Source: Leucobacter sp.
GTDB taxonomy: Bacteria > Actinomycetota > Actinomycetes > Actinomycetales > Microbacteriaceae
Assembly: GCA_031178565.1 (NCBI GenBank)
Contig: JAPSIU010000003.1
Location: 1 to 33,710, forward strand
DNA: 33,710 nucleotides
Direction of reading: 5' to 3'
In this document: in pieces, positions 23,837 through 32,135 of the stretch
How the letters are laid out: the number at the start of each line of letters is the position of its first letter
How positions within the stretch are numbered: position 1 is the stretch's first letter
The notes under the pieces: model-generated
What the model was told of the DNA's origin: nothing
Seen by the model: the letters and a program-made list of their open reading frames with translations, nothing else
Database searches by the model: none
Program-made: the position numbers and the translations under genes

Positions 23837-23880
23837 CCGGTGATCCCAGCGCTGCTGGGAACCGGCTGATCCAGGATCAG
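23837..23880. promoter_or_regulatory. Two adjacent palindromes upstream of the surface operon
   Basis: CCCAGC-GCT-GCTGGG (23845-23859) is flanked by CCGGT and ACCGG, and directly next to it is CTGATCC-A-GGATCAG (23866-23880), a perfect 7-1-7 palindrome. They lie 43-78 nt before the ATG of the first exported protein. They are placed to act as binding sites for the adjacent LuxR-family regulator; a terminator for that regulator is less likely because no T-run follows on the leftward strand. Confidence 0.5.
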
Positions 23881-23971
23881 CGCGCGGGTGAACGACTGAG
23901 TATGCGGCCGGGGTCCGGTGAGGGCGCCTCTAGGTGGCCGCGGGGAGAAGTTGAGTAGGGGTGCGCAGAGT

Positions 23972-26497
23972 CTAGAGTCGCGAGTCGATGAGCTCGAAGA
24001 GCTCGGTCCGTGTGCGCGACCCGGTCTTGCGCAGCGCCGACGCGAGGTGGTTCTCGACCGTGCGCACGCTCAGGCCGAGACGTTCCGCGATCCGGCGATT
24101 CGTGAGAGCGCCCGCGAGCAGCGCGATCTCCCGCTCGCGAGGGGTGAGGGTGTCTCCGGTCGTCGGCGGCGTCGGGGCCTGCTCGGAGACCTCGTTCACG
24201 GGAAGGTACCGATTGCTGAACGCGACATCCGCGAGGTGCTCGAGATCGTCGGCGCGACGCTCATCGACGCGGCCGGCCCCGTCCCCCGCTCCGGCCCCGG
24301 CGCCGAGACGCTCGTAACGCGCGGCCGAGCGCAGGAGGGATCTCAGCAGGCCGTCGTGCTGGCCGGTCCCGAGCCGGTCGAGGGTGCCGGCCAGATGCTC
24401 GATGCTCGCCGAGCGGTCGAGCCCGAGCGTGAGCTCCTCGGCCGCTGCGAACGCGGGGATCGGTCTCCTCCGCTGCACCGCCCGGAAGGCCGCCGAGGTC
24501 TCGGGCCCGTATCGCAGCGTGAGCGACGCGAGTGCGGTGTGAGCCGCGCCGGTGACATATCCCAGCTCGTACCTCCGCTGCACGGCATCGGCGACCGTCC
24601 GATCCTGGGCTTCGCCCGTCGTCGGGTAGTCCGTGAACGCCTGGAAGGAGTCGGACCCCATCCCGAGGAAGGGTCCGGCCTGGGGCAGGAGCATGGCCGA
24701 CTCGCTGAGGAAGGAGTCCTTCGCCGCGGACTGCCCGGAGAACACCGCGATGAGCCCCTGCATGTTCAAACAGGCCGTGTAGACGGAGGTGTATTCGAGC
24801 TGGGGCCGCCCGACGAGCACGGCCGCGTCCACGCACTGCTGCACGGCCCGGTACTCCCCCAGATAACTCTGCGCGAGCACCGCCACGTAGGCCGACGAGG
24901 CGAACAGGGTCCGGTCGAGCGTGCCCTCCGCCTCCTGCATGGCTGCGGCAGCACGGCGCAGCGATGCGACGGCGTCGCCCTCGAAGAGCGGGAGCAGCTG
25001 CCTCGCCCACCCGACCGAGCGCCGCGCATCGGAGCCTGCGCGCGCGGCGAGGTCGGCGGCCTCGGCGATTCTCCCGCCCGCCATGAGCGCCATCAGTGCG
25101 GCGGCCTCCCGGACCCCCGCGGGATCCTCGCCCGGAGCGAGCAGATCGTCGAGGTCCTCGGGAACCCCCTGCCCGTTCATCAGCTCCAGGAGAGCGTGAA
25201 CCGACCGTGCGGAGTCGTGCCAGAGCGGGTGCAGGGCGCCGAAGCGGCCGATCATGTCGCAGGCCCGGTCCAGGTCGTGCTCCTGCATCGCCACCCAGGT
25301 CGCCCGGGCGAACGCGAACAGGAAGGCCGACGGGTCCGGTCGGCCGCGCCCCTCCGGTGTGGTCGTCAGCACCCGGTGCAGCTCCTGCTGCTGCGCCGGG
25401 GCTCCCGAGGCGACGGCGTAGTAGTCGAGCGCGTTGGGAATCGTGGGCTCCCGGTTCCACCGCGCGAGGGCCGCCGCGGCATCGCGTGCGGCGCGATCGA
25501 CGAACCGGCGGGCGAGAGTCGTGAGCTTGTCGGGATCGCCGCACCAGTCGGGAACGCCCTCCGGGGAGGGCCCCGAGACCGGCAGGCGGGCGCGGCCTCG
25601 ACGGAACCGATCGACGAGGATCGGCGGCCACGCGATCAGCGCCGGAGCGCCGGAGGCACCGCTCGCCCGCACTGCTCCGAGCTCCCGGGCGCGCTCGATG
25701 GTCTCCGGTCCGTACCTCTCCGTCAGGTCGTCCTCGCCGCGCGCTCCCTCCACCGCCAGGAACCGGATCAGCGATCGCACCTCGTCGCCGACGTCCGAGA
25801 AGAGCTCGTCGACGACCGGGATCATGTCCTCGTTCCACAGCGAGTCGCCCGTCTGCTGCCAGGTCCCGGCTCGCAGTTCGAGGAGCGCTCTCTCGCGTGC
25901 GCTCTGCAGCAGCGCCGTGATCAGCTTCGGCGAACCGCCGGTCTTGCTGAACGCCCTCGTCACCGCCGAGGGCGCGAGCCGGCCTCCGAGCACGTCGCGG
26001 GCGAGCGCGCTGGTCCTCGCGAGATCGAGCGGCCGCAGAGGGACGACCCGCTCGGGCCAGCGGACGGGGAAGCCGCTCCGCCGATCGGCGCCCGTCACCT
26101 CGGTGATGAGCGCGCGCAGTCCGAGTCGCTCGCGAAGGGTCGCGAGCGCTCGGACGGATACCGGGTCCATGCGGTGGGAGTCGTCGATCAGCAGGATCGC
26201 CTCCGGCGACAGGCGCTGCGCGACCTCGTCGATGACGAGATCGAGGCGCAGCAGAAGGTCTCCGACCCGCTGCGCTGCGCCGAGCTCGGAGGCCAGCCGA
26301 CCGAGGACGTAGCCCGCGCTGTCCGCGGCGGCGTACTCGCCGATGCAGTGGAGCACGGTCTCGCCGGTCTTCCGCAGCGAGTCGGCGACATCTCGGACGA
26401 AGCGCGACCGGCCGCTGCCGCGATCGCCGACGACCCGGACGCTCCATCCGGCGCGGAGGGCGGTGCGGGATATCCCGATCTCATTCCCGAAGACCAT
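23972..26497 (-). CDS. LAL-type (ATP-binding LuxR-family) transcriptional regulator
   Basis: Protein of 841 aa, ATG 26497 with GGGAG 6-7 nt upstream. The N-terminal AAA/STAND-like module has a P-loop VVGDRGSGRSRF in which the usual Lys is Arg (R30), and a Walker B strand AILLIDDSH (~100-108). The middle ~400 residues are Ala/Leu/Arg-rich helical repeats typical of the MalT/LAL sensor region. The last ~60 residues are a LuxR helix-turn-helix (LTPREREIALLAGALTNRRIAERLGLS, then VRTVENHL). LAL proteins activate polymer, antibiotic or surface gene sets. It lies just upstream of the SipW operon in the same direction and is its likely regulator. Confidence 0.9.
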   Translation of the reverse strand: MVFGNEIGISRTALRAGWSVRVVGDRGSGRSRFVRDVADSLRKTGETVLHCIGEYAAADSAGYVLGRLASELGAAQRVGDLLLRLDLVIDEVAQRLSPEAILLIDDSHRMDPVSVRALATLRERLGLRALITEVTGADRRSGFPVRWPERVVPLRPLDLARTSALARDVLGGRLAPSAVTRAFSKTGGSPKLITALLQSARERALLELRAGTWQQTGDSLWNEDMIPVVDELFSDVGDEVRSLIRFLAVEGARGEDDLTERYGPETIERARELGAVRASGASGAPALIAWPPILVDRFRRGRARLPVSGPSPEGVPDWCGDPDKLTTLARRFVDRAARDAAAALARWNREPTIPNALDYYAVASGAPAQQQELHRVLTTTPEGRGRPDPSAFLFAFARATWVAMQEHDLDRACDMIGRFGALHPLWHDSARSVHALLELMNGQGVPEDLDDLLAPGEDPAGVREAAALMALMAGGRIAEAADLAARAGSDARRSVGWARQLLPLFEGDAVASLRRAAAAMQEAEGTLDRTLFASSAYVAVLAQSYLGEYRAVQQCVDAAVLVGRPQLEYTSVYTACLNMQGLIAVFSGQSAAKDSFLSESAMLLPQAGPFLGMGSDSFQAFTDYPTTGEAQDRTVADAVQRRYELGYVTGAAHTALASLTLRYGPETSAAFRAVQRRRPIPAFAAAEELTLGLDRSASIEHLAGTLDRLGTGQHDGLLRSLLRSAARYERLGAGAGAGDGAGRVDERRADDLEHLADVAFSNRYLPVNEVSEQAPTPPTTGDTLTPREREIALLAGALTNRRIAERLGLSVRTVENHLASALRKTGSRTRTELFELIDSRL

Positions 26498-26614
26498 CGC
26501 CGCTCCCGTCCGTCGTAGGCCCCCACATTATCCCCCGAACTCCGGCGCGGGCGTCCGGCCGTAACGTCTCCCCCGCGATTTCGCAACGGGGTGACGAGCG
26601 CAGGGGTCCCCGGT

Positions 26615-26647
26615 TTGACTGGAGAACGTCCGCTACGAAGTAAGGAG
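26615..26647 (+). promoter_or_regulatory. Possible promoter and ribosome site of the PfpI-like gene
   Basis: TTGACT (26615-26620) is followed after 17 nt by AAGTAA, a poor -10, then a strong AAGGAG (26642-26647) 6 nt before ATG 26654. The ribosome site settles the start; the promoter call is tentative, since the -10 overlaps the ribosome site and would need a leader that starts very close to the gene. Confidence 0.3.
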
Positions 26648-26653
26648 ATCACC

Positions 26654-27202
26654 ATGTCACATCTGACCGGTAAGCGAGTTGCGATCCTGGCCACGAACGG
26701 CTTCGAGGACTCCGAGCTCACCGAGCCCCTCTCCGCGGTGCGCGAGCATGAGGCCGAGATCGAGGTCGTCTCGACCGAGACGGGCACGATCCGCGGCAAG
26801 AACGGACACGAGGTCTCCGTGGATCGGGCGAGTTCAGACGCGAAGGCCGACGAGTACGACGCGCTGGTGCTTCCGGGCGGGGTGCAGAACGGCGACCAGA
26901 TGCGGCTCGACCAGGAGGCGGTGCGATTCACCCGCGAGTTCTTCGAGCAGCACAAGCCCGTCGCGGCGATCTGCCACGGCGGCTGGATCCTCGCCGACGC
27001 CGACGTGCTGCGCGGCCGCCGCGTCACCTCGTACCCGAGCCTGCGCACCGATCTCGTGAACGCCGGGGCGACCTGGGTGGACGAGGAGGTCGTCGTGGAT
27101 CAGGGACTCGTGACGAGCCGGACGCCGAAGGACCTTCCGGCGTTCAACGCGAAGCTGGTGGAGGAGATCGCCGAGGGCAAGCACAAGGGGCAGACCGCGT
27201 AG
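26654..27202 (+). CDS. PfpI/DJ-1 family protein (YhbO-like, type 1 glutamine amidotransferase fold)
   Basis: Protein of 182 aa, normal for the family. ATG 26654 follows AAGGAG; the tracked start at 26591 adds 21 unlikely residues. The fold marks are the early Glu in NGFEDSEL (E18), the Asp/Leu strand LVLPGGVQNGD, and nucleophile Cys107-His108 in AAICHGGWIL. Members have been reported as proteases, chaperones and glyoxal/methylglyoxal deglycases acting in stress; which applies here is unresolved. It stands alone on the + strand, divergent from the LAL gene and convergent with hipA (9 nt gap). Confidence 0.92.
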   Translation: MSHLTGKRVAILATNGFEDSELTEPLSAVREHEAEIEVVSTETGTIRGKNGHEVSVDRASSDAKADEYDALVLPGGVQNGDQMRLDQEAVRFTREFFEQHKPVAAICHGGWILADADVLRGRRVTSYPSLRTDLVNAGATWVDEEVVVDQGLVTSRTPKDLPAFNAKLVEEIAEGKHKGQTA

Positions 27203-27211
27203 GGATCTCCG

Positions 27212-28405
27212 TCAGCCCAGCTCGTCGCGGCGGAAGCGCAGTTCCCGCTCGGCCCCCCGGAGCGGGGAGCCCTCGAAACCGACTGCGGAGAGGTCGACGC
27301 CCATCGCAGCGGGGAGGGCTCGCCGCTGCAGACTCCTGGCCGCCCGCTCGGGGAGGCCCAAAGCCTCCCCGAAGCGGTCCCAGTGCGTCCGGCGCAGTCC
27401 GCGCTGCTTGCCGTCGACGCTCAGCGCGATGGTGCGGTCGCCGTAGACCAGGGTGCAGGGCACGTCGTAGATCGGTGCGATGACCGCGCCGAGACCGGGA
27501 TCGGCGATCACCGCGATGTTCTTCGCGTGGAGGTCGCCGTTTCCGGTGAGCCACGCGAAGAGGAGCTGCAGATAGAGGTTCCGAGCTGCGACCAGAGGCG
27601 CCTCCGTCAGATTCATGAGAGCGGTGCACGCGTCTTCGCCGGCGATGCGGTACTTGTCGGCGGGCGGGATGTCCGCCGCTTGGGCGGCGTCCTCCTGCGC
27701 GAGGCGCACCCACCCGTTCGCGTTGCGCATCCGATCGAAGCGACGGACGAGCAGTGCGGGCGCTCCGTGCCGGTCCATGATGATCCGGCTGCGCGCGACC
27801 GGGATCTTGAGCGCTCTGGCCGCGATCAGGTGGGCGTGCTCGTTCTCGAGCAGGAGCGGATACTCGCTCGACCCGAACTTCACGAGGTACGATCCGCGGT
27901 CGCTCGCGAGCGGCGCGGTGCGCATGTTGCCGCTGACCTTGTTCTGCACTCCCGGGAGCGCGTGCAGGTCGAGCTGCTCGGCGAGGCGCCCGAAGTCGAG
28001 TCTCTCCCAGTCGCTCTCCTCGACGCGCGCCCGCGGTTCGAGAAGCGGCTCCCCGTGCGGTACCAGCTGCACGTCTCCGGGAGTATCTGCGCCGACCGCG
28101 AGGAGGAGTGAGAACTCATCGCTCAGGGATGTCTTCACGGCGCGCTGCAGGTTCACGAGGCGCTGCCCTTCGGGGAGCAGGCCTGCGAAGAAGTTCGGCA
28201 CGGACCCGCCCCGGGTGAGCACGGGCTCGGCGCGGAGCGGCAGGCTGCTCGCCACGGCGGGGGCGCCCGATTCGAGATAGGCAGCCAGGTAGGCGAAGGA
28301 AATGCCGCCCCCGGACTCCCTCGTCAGAGTGCCCGCCGGCCGGCCGGACTTGTACACGTCGGCCCGCTCGACGGACGTGATCCGATCGAACTCGGGGCCG
28401 GTCAC
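27212..28405 (-). CDS. hipA: HipA-type serine/threonine kinase toxin
   Basis: Protein of 397 aa from GTG 28405, overlapping the hipB stop (GTGA); the tracked ORF to 28489 runs into hipB in another frame. The N-terminal couple domain (~10-115) includes FFAGLLPEGQRL. The kinase core shows the P-loop-like GVQNKVSGNM (152-161), ATP-binding Lys in YLVKFG (K176), catalytic loop NGDLHAKN (289-296, Asp291) and metal-binding Asp in IYDVPC (D314). All key residues are present, so the kinase looks active. HipA toxins phosphorylate glutamyl- or other tRNA synthetases and slow growth; the HipB partner neutralises and represses. Confidence 0.92.
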   Translation of the reverse strand: MTGPEFDRITSVERADVYKSGRPAGTLTRESGGGISFAYLAAYLESGAPAVASSLPLRAEPVLTRGGSVPNFFAGLLPEGQRLVNLQRAVKTSLSDEFSLLLAVGADTPGDVQLVPHGEPLLEPRARVEESDWERLDFGRLAEQLDLHALPGVQNKVSGNMRTAPLASDRGSYLVKFGSSEYPLLLENEHAHLIAARALKIPVARSRIIMDRHGAPALLVRRFDRMRNANGWVRLAQEDAAQAADIPPADKYRIAGEDACTALMNLTEAPLVAARNLYLQLLFAWLTGNGDLHAKNIAVIADPGLGAVIAPIYDVPCTLVYGDRTIALSVDGKQRGLRRTHWDRFGEALGLPERAARSLQRRALPAAMGVDLSAVGFEGSPLRGAERELRFRRDELG

Positions 28406-28662
28406 GATCCGTCGCCTCGCTGAGACGCCTGGACCGCGGGGAGCGAGAAGTCGCCCGCCGCGGTCAGGCGCAGCCCGAGTGCTGCGCATGCCCTCTCGAC
28501 CGACCCGATGCTCGGAGATGCCGCTCCCCGTTCGATGTCCCGCAGGGTCCGCTCGCTCATTTCTGCGAGCTCCGCGAGATCCGCCTGCGTGAGTCCGAGA
28601 GCCGAGCGGCGCTCCCGGATGCCCTCGCCCAGCAGGCGCAGATGCTCATCGACCACGTCCAT
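28402..28662 (-). CDS. hipB: HipB-type antitoxin, Xre-family repressor
   Basis: Protein of about 86 aa with one Cro/C1 helix-turn-helix: RRSALGLTQADLAELAEMSERTLRDIERG and a following helix to ~60. The last ~20 residues are flexible. The region GGGAGGTGATG places several possible starts close together. GTG 28665 (tracked) and ATG 28662 sit very near the ribosome site, while GTG 28656 has ideal 8-nt spacing; I report ATG 28662. It overlaps hipA by 4 nt. It would bind hipA and repress the operon through the two operators just upstream. Confidence 0.9.
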   Translation of the reverse strand: MDVVDEHLRLLGEGIRERRSALGLTQADLAELAEMSERTLRDIERGAASPSIGSVERACAALGLRLTAAGDFSLPAVQASQRGDGS

Positions 28663-28680
28663 CACCTCCCGAACACCCCG

Positions 28681-28764
28681 GATCCGGCAGAATCATGCCG
28701 AATTCACTTGGAGCCCTCCCATAGTAGATCCATCCGAGGTAATTCGGCAATATCTTGCCGGATC
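28681..28764 (-). promoter_or_regulatory. hipBA promoter with two palindromic operators
   Basis: Operator 1 (28681-28704) and operator 2 (28741-28764) each contain CGGCA-N6-TGCCG. They are arranged as a 24-bp near-perfect inverted pair: AATTCGGCA and TGCCGGATC are identical in both, and only the central 6 bp differ. Between them lies a promoter read leftward: -35 TTGCCG (28750-28745) inside operator 2, an 18-nt spacer, and -10 TACTAT (28726-28721). Transcription should start near 28714, with operator 1 just downstream. Repressor on both sites would cover -35 and the early transcript and could loop or bend the 36-bp core, as HipB does in E. coli with a different motif. Confidence 0.85.
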
Positions 28765-28828
28765 CGACCGATGCCGATCCGCCGACGCCGCTACCGCGTC
28801 TCAACCGGCAGGATCCCGCCGCCCTTCC

Positions 28829-29587
28829 TCAGCCGCGCGGTCCCCCGGCGACGTAGAGCACCTGACCGGAGACGAAACCGCTCTCCTCCGAGGCGAAGAA
28901 TGCCACCGCGTTCGCGACGTCGGCGGGAGCGCCGACCCTGCCGACCGCCGTCGCAGCGGCCTCGCGCTCGACGAGTTCGTCGAAGCCGATCCCGAGGCGA
29001 TCGGCGACGGATCGTGTCATGTCGGTGGCGATGAAACCGGGGGCGACCGCGTTGGCGGTGATCCCGAACCTGCCGAGCTCGAGCGCGAGCGTCTTCGTGA
29101 AGCCCTGGATGCCGGCCTTGGCGGCCGAGTAGTTCGCCTGGCCTGCGTTGCCGAGCGCCGAGGTGCTCGAGATGTTCACGATCCGACCCCACCGGTGATC
29201 GACCATGAAGCGCTGGGCTTCCCGGCTCATGAGGAAGGCGCCGCGCAGGTGCACGTCCATGATCGTGTCCCAGCCCTCGACGGGCATCTTGAAGAGCAGG
29301 TCGTCGCGGAGCACACCGGCGTTGTTGACCAGGATGAGCGGCGGCCCGAGACGCTCGGCGGCCTCCTCCACGCCCGCCCCGACGCTCGACTCGTCGCTGA
29401 CGTCCACCTGGAACCTGGCGGCCTCACCCCCGCTCTCGCGGATCAGCCACTCGGTTTCGGCGAGTCCCTCGAGATCGAGGTCGAAGAGTGCGAGTCGTTC
29501 GCCGCGGCCGGAGAGCTCGAGCGCGATGGCCCGGCCGAGACCCCGCGCGGCTCCGGTGACGATCGCGGTGCGTGCTCTCCCCGTCAT
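28829..29587 (-). CDS. FabG-like 3-oxoacyl-ACP reductase family SDR
   Basis: Protein of 252 aa, ATG 29587, 9 nt after the upstream stop. Cofactor loop TGAARGLG (11-18), NNAG (88-91), Ser in ISSTSALGN (140-141), YSAAK (Y153, K157) and a closing SGQVLYVAGG are all typical of FabG and related hydroxyacyl dehydrogenases. Asp36-Leu-Asp38 after the second strand (LALFDLDLEG) suggests NAD preference over NADP. Physiological substrate unknown; the last gene of a leftward group with an epimerase-like protein and amidase upstream. No fatty-acid synthesis genes are nearby, so it is probably a catabolic or secondary SDR. Confidence 0.9.
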   Translation of the reverse strand: MTGRARTAIVTGAARGLGRAIALELSGRGERLALFDLDLEGLAETEWLIRESGGEAARFQVDVSDESSVGAGVEEAAERLGPPLILVNNAGVLRDDLLFKMPVEGWDTIMDVHLRGAFLMSREAQRFMVDHRWGRIVNISSTSALGNAGQANYSAAKAGIQGFTKTLALELGRFGITANAVAPGFIATDMTRSVADRLGIGFDELVEREAAATAVGRVGAPADVANAVAFFASEESGFVSGQVLYVAGGPRG

Positions 29588-29596
29588 CCCCGTGCC

Positions 29597-30241
29597 CTAC
29601 CCGCGCAACGCCTCGGCGACGGGGGTCCCACCGTCGTTGAACCGGATGGTGCGGCGGATCGTGCCGTCGTCCGCGAGTGCGGCGGCGATCACCCGCGCCA
29701 CGTTCGCCCGGGAGACGCTGCCCGGCTCGGCGGTGTCCGCGTCGATGAGGCCGCTCGCCTCTCCGAGGGTGAGTGTGCTCGGGCCGAGCACGGTCCAGTC
29801 GAGACCGCTCGCCCGCAGGTGCTCGTCGGCCACCGCCTTCGCCTCGGCGTAGGGGAAGAAGGAGTTCTCGGGATCCACCCCGTGCTCGGGCGAGGATCCG
29901 AAGTAGGACACCATCACGTAGCGCTTCGCACCCGCGCGCTCGGCGGCGTCCATGGTGCGGATCGCCGCGTCGCGGTCGACCGCGCGGGTCCTGTCCGGGT
30001 TTCCGCCGCCGGCCCCGGCCGACCAGACGACCGCGTCGTGCCCCTCGATGAGCGTCGCGAGCGCTGCGACGTCGAGCTGCTCGACATCCGCGACGAGCGG
30101 CTCGGCCCCCGCGGCCCTCACGTCGTCCGCGTGCTCGGGGTTCCGGATCACCGCCGTCACCGAGTCGCCCCGCCCAGCCAGGATGGGCTCCGCGAGGAGA
30201 GCGATCTTGCCGTGTCCGCCGAAGAGAATGATACGAGCCAT
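29597..30241 (-). CDS. NAD(P)-binding (NmrA/SDR-atypical) protein
   Basis: Protein of 214 aa. ATG 30241 reads MARIILFGGHGKIALLAEPIL, an atypical-SDR GxxGxxx cofactor loop; the tracked ORF to 31915 is an extension across the amidase. Further marks are TAVIRNPEHADDV (second strand), AVVWSAGAG and YVMVSYFGS with a later Y-x3-K (YAEAK), and WTVLGPSTLT, matching the NAD(P)H-binding family related to biliverdin reductase-like and YwnB-type proteins. It lacks an extended substrate domain. It probably acts as a small redox or sensor protein. The stop is 9 nt before the FabG-like start, so the two are likely cotranscribed. Confidence 0.85.
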   Translation of the reverse strand: MARIILFGGHGKIALLAEPILAGRGDSVTAVIRNPEHADDVRAAGAEPLVADVEQLDVAALATLIEGHDAVVWSAGAGGGNPDRTRAVDRDAAIRTMDAAERAGAKRYVMVSYFGSSPEHGVDPENSFFPYAEAKAVADEHLRASGLDWTVLGPSTLTLGEASGLIDADTAEPGSVSRANVARVIAAALADDGTIRRTIRFNDGGTPVAEALRG

Positions 30242-30303
30242 GCCGTCCACCCTACGCCGCTCCGCCGCTGCGTTCCAGGAGGTCGTCCGGGGCGCTCGCG
30301 CTC

Positions 30304-32019
30304 TCAGAGCCGCGGCGTGCGCGGCGGCTCCGTTCGCCGGGATCCCGTGGCCTCGAAGGCCGCCGCGAACTCGAGGAGCCGCGTGTCGTCGTAGGCTCGA
30401 CCGGCGAAGGTGAGCCCCACCGGCATCCCGATGTCGGTCGTCGTGCCCATCGGCACCGTGACCGTCGGTATGCCGAGGTGCCTGGGGACGAGATTGCCGT
30501 TCGCCACCCACACCCCGTTGCGCCAGCCGAGGTCGGCGGAGGCCTCGTCGACGTCCATGTCGGCCGCTCCCACGTCGGCGACCGCGGGGAACACCACGGC
30601 GTCGAGACCGCGCTCGTCCATCCAATGCTCGAGATCGATGCGGCGCGTCTCCTCGAGGCCGCGCAGCCCCACCTCGAGGAGTGGGATCTCGTTCCAGGGT
30701 GTGATCCCTCGCTCGGCGATCCGGACGTACTCGTCCATCCCTGCGACGAGCTCGCCCTCGCGGTTCGGGAGCGTCCCGGGATCGTGCGGATAGATCTGCG
30801 GCCCGTCGACGTCCGCGAGGCGGTGCAGCGCCGGATCGCCGTTGGCGGCGAGGAAGTCGTCGAACGCCCAGGCGGTGAGGTCCCAGAGCTCGAGCGGCAG
30901 GAACTCGGGCGGCACGATCCCGCGGGTGAGGATCGTCGGCGCGCCCGGCCTGTCCCCCTCGTAGTTCGTGACGACCGGGAAATCGACCTCCACGACCTCC
31001 GCGCCCGCGGCCTCGAGGTCGCGGCGAGCCGCCTCCCAGAGTTCGACGATCGACTCGCGCGTGCGGATCGCCTCGCCCGTTGCGCCGCCGATGCCGCCGT
31101 CCGGGTTCGTTCCCGCCTCGGGATCGGCGTTGATGTACATCTTCGGCACGGCGAAGCGGCGGCCCGAGAGCTTGCGGCCCGCCGCGTCGCGATCGCGCGG
31201 GACGAGTTCCGTGTACGAGCCCGGGCGCACCTCGGAGGCGGCGGGGATCGGCACCCAGGGTTGGAGCCGCCACAGGTCCCCTCGGGTCTCGGGGTCGTCC
31301 GCGACGATCACGTCGAGCACCTCGAGCAGATCCGCCATCGTTCGGGCGTAGGGCACGACCACGTCCATGGTCGGGGTGAGCGGCCAGTTGCCGCGCACCG
31401 AGATGACGCCCCGGCTCGGCGTGTACGCGCAGAGGGCGTTGTTCGACGCGGGACCGCGACCGCTCGACCAGGTCTCCTCGGCGAGCCCGAAGGCCGCGAA
31501 GGACGCGGCGGTCGAGGTGCCCGCGCCGTTCGAGGATCCGGAGGCGAAGGGCGCCGTGAGGAACCCCGCGTTGTAGGGGCTCTCCGCGCGGCCGTAGACG
31601 CCGCGCTGCATGCCGCCGTTCGCCATGGGCGGCATGTTCGTCTTGCCGAGGCAGATCGCGCCGGCTGCGCGCAGCCGCTCCACCGTGAAGGCGTCGCGCC
31701 GGGCGACGAGATCCTTGAACGCCGGGCTGCCGGCGGCGGCGGTGAGTCCGCGCACGAGGTAGCTGTCCTTCGCCGTGTACGGGATCCCGTCGAGGGGCCC
31801 GAGGACCTCGCCGCGAGCTCGGCGTTCGTCCGACGCCCGAGCTTCGGCGAGCGCCTCGGGATTGCCCACGACGATGGAGTTGAGGGCCGTGCTCGTCCCG
31901 GGCCCGTCGTAGCACTCGATGCGGGCGAGATAGGCCTCGACGAGCTCGACTGCTGTGACTCGGCCCGTCTCGAGGGCTTCCCTGAGCTCGGCGATCCCGG
32001 CCTCCACGACGTCGATCAT
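30304..32019 (-). CDS. Amidase-signature family hydrolase
   Basis: Protein of 571 aa, ATG 32019 with AGGGG upstream; the tracked start at 32106 is an extension. The Ser-cisSer-Lys triad is visible: Lys84 in IPYTAKDSYL, cis-Ser in GSSNGAG (~162-163) and nucleophile Ser186 in EETWSSGRGPAS. The last replaces the usual GTDTGGSIRxPA while keeping Ser, Arg and Pro in register. The N-terminal helix and scissor pattern (LVEAYLARIECYD) match the fungal/actinobacterial amidase subgroup related to aryl acylamidases. It hydrolyses an unknown amide in the cytoplasm; no signal peptide. It is divergent from the macro-domain gene. Confidence 0.9.
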   Translation of the reverse strand: MIDVVEAGIAELREALETGRVTAVELVEAYLARIECYDGPGTSTALNSIVVGNPEALAEARASDERRARGEVLGPLDGIPYTAKDSYLVRGLTAAAGSPAFKDLVARRDAFTVERLRAAGAICLGKTNMPPMANGGMQRGVYGRAESPYNAGFLTAPFASGSSNGAGTSTAASFAAFGLAEETWSSGRGPASNNALCAYTPSRGVISVRGNWPLTPTMDVVVPYARTMADLLEVLDVIVADDPETRGDLWRLQPWVPIPAASEVRPGSYTELVPRDRDAAGRKLSGRRFAVPKMYINADPEAGTNPDGGIGGATGEAIRTRESIVELWEAARRDLEAAGAEVVEVDFPVVTNYEGDRPGAPTILTRGIVPPEFLPLELWDLTAWAFDDFLAANGDPALHRLADVDGPQIYPHDPGTLPNREGELVAGMDEYVRIAERGITPWNEIPLLEVGLRGLEETRRIDLEHWMDERGLDAVVFPAVADVGAADMDVDEASADLGWRNGVWVANGNLVPRHLGIPTVTVPMGTTTDIGMPVGLTFAGRAYDDTRLLEFAAAFEATGSRRTEPPRTPRL

Positions 32020-32135
32020 GCGTGCCCCTTCATGTGCGCCTTCTCGTGCGCGCCTTCGCGTACGGCGGCCTTCCCGCCCGGAACCGACCCTACCGCGCCC
32101 TTCCACCGGGGAGCCGCCGCTGCAAGACTGGTCTC

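Noticed and set aside
23918-26518. 866-aa rightward ORF opposite the LAL regulator
   Set aside because: Antisense shadow; the leftward frame contains the P-loop, Walker B and LuxR helix-turn-helix.
29597-31915. Single 772-aa leftward ORF
   Set aside because: The first ~550 residues are an out-of-frame shadow of the amidase gene; the real protein begins at ATG 30241.
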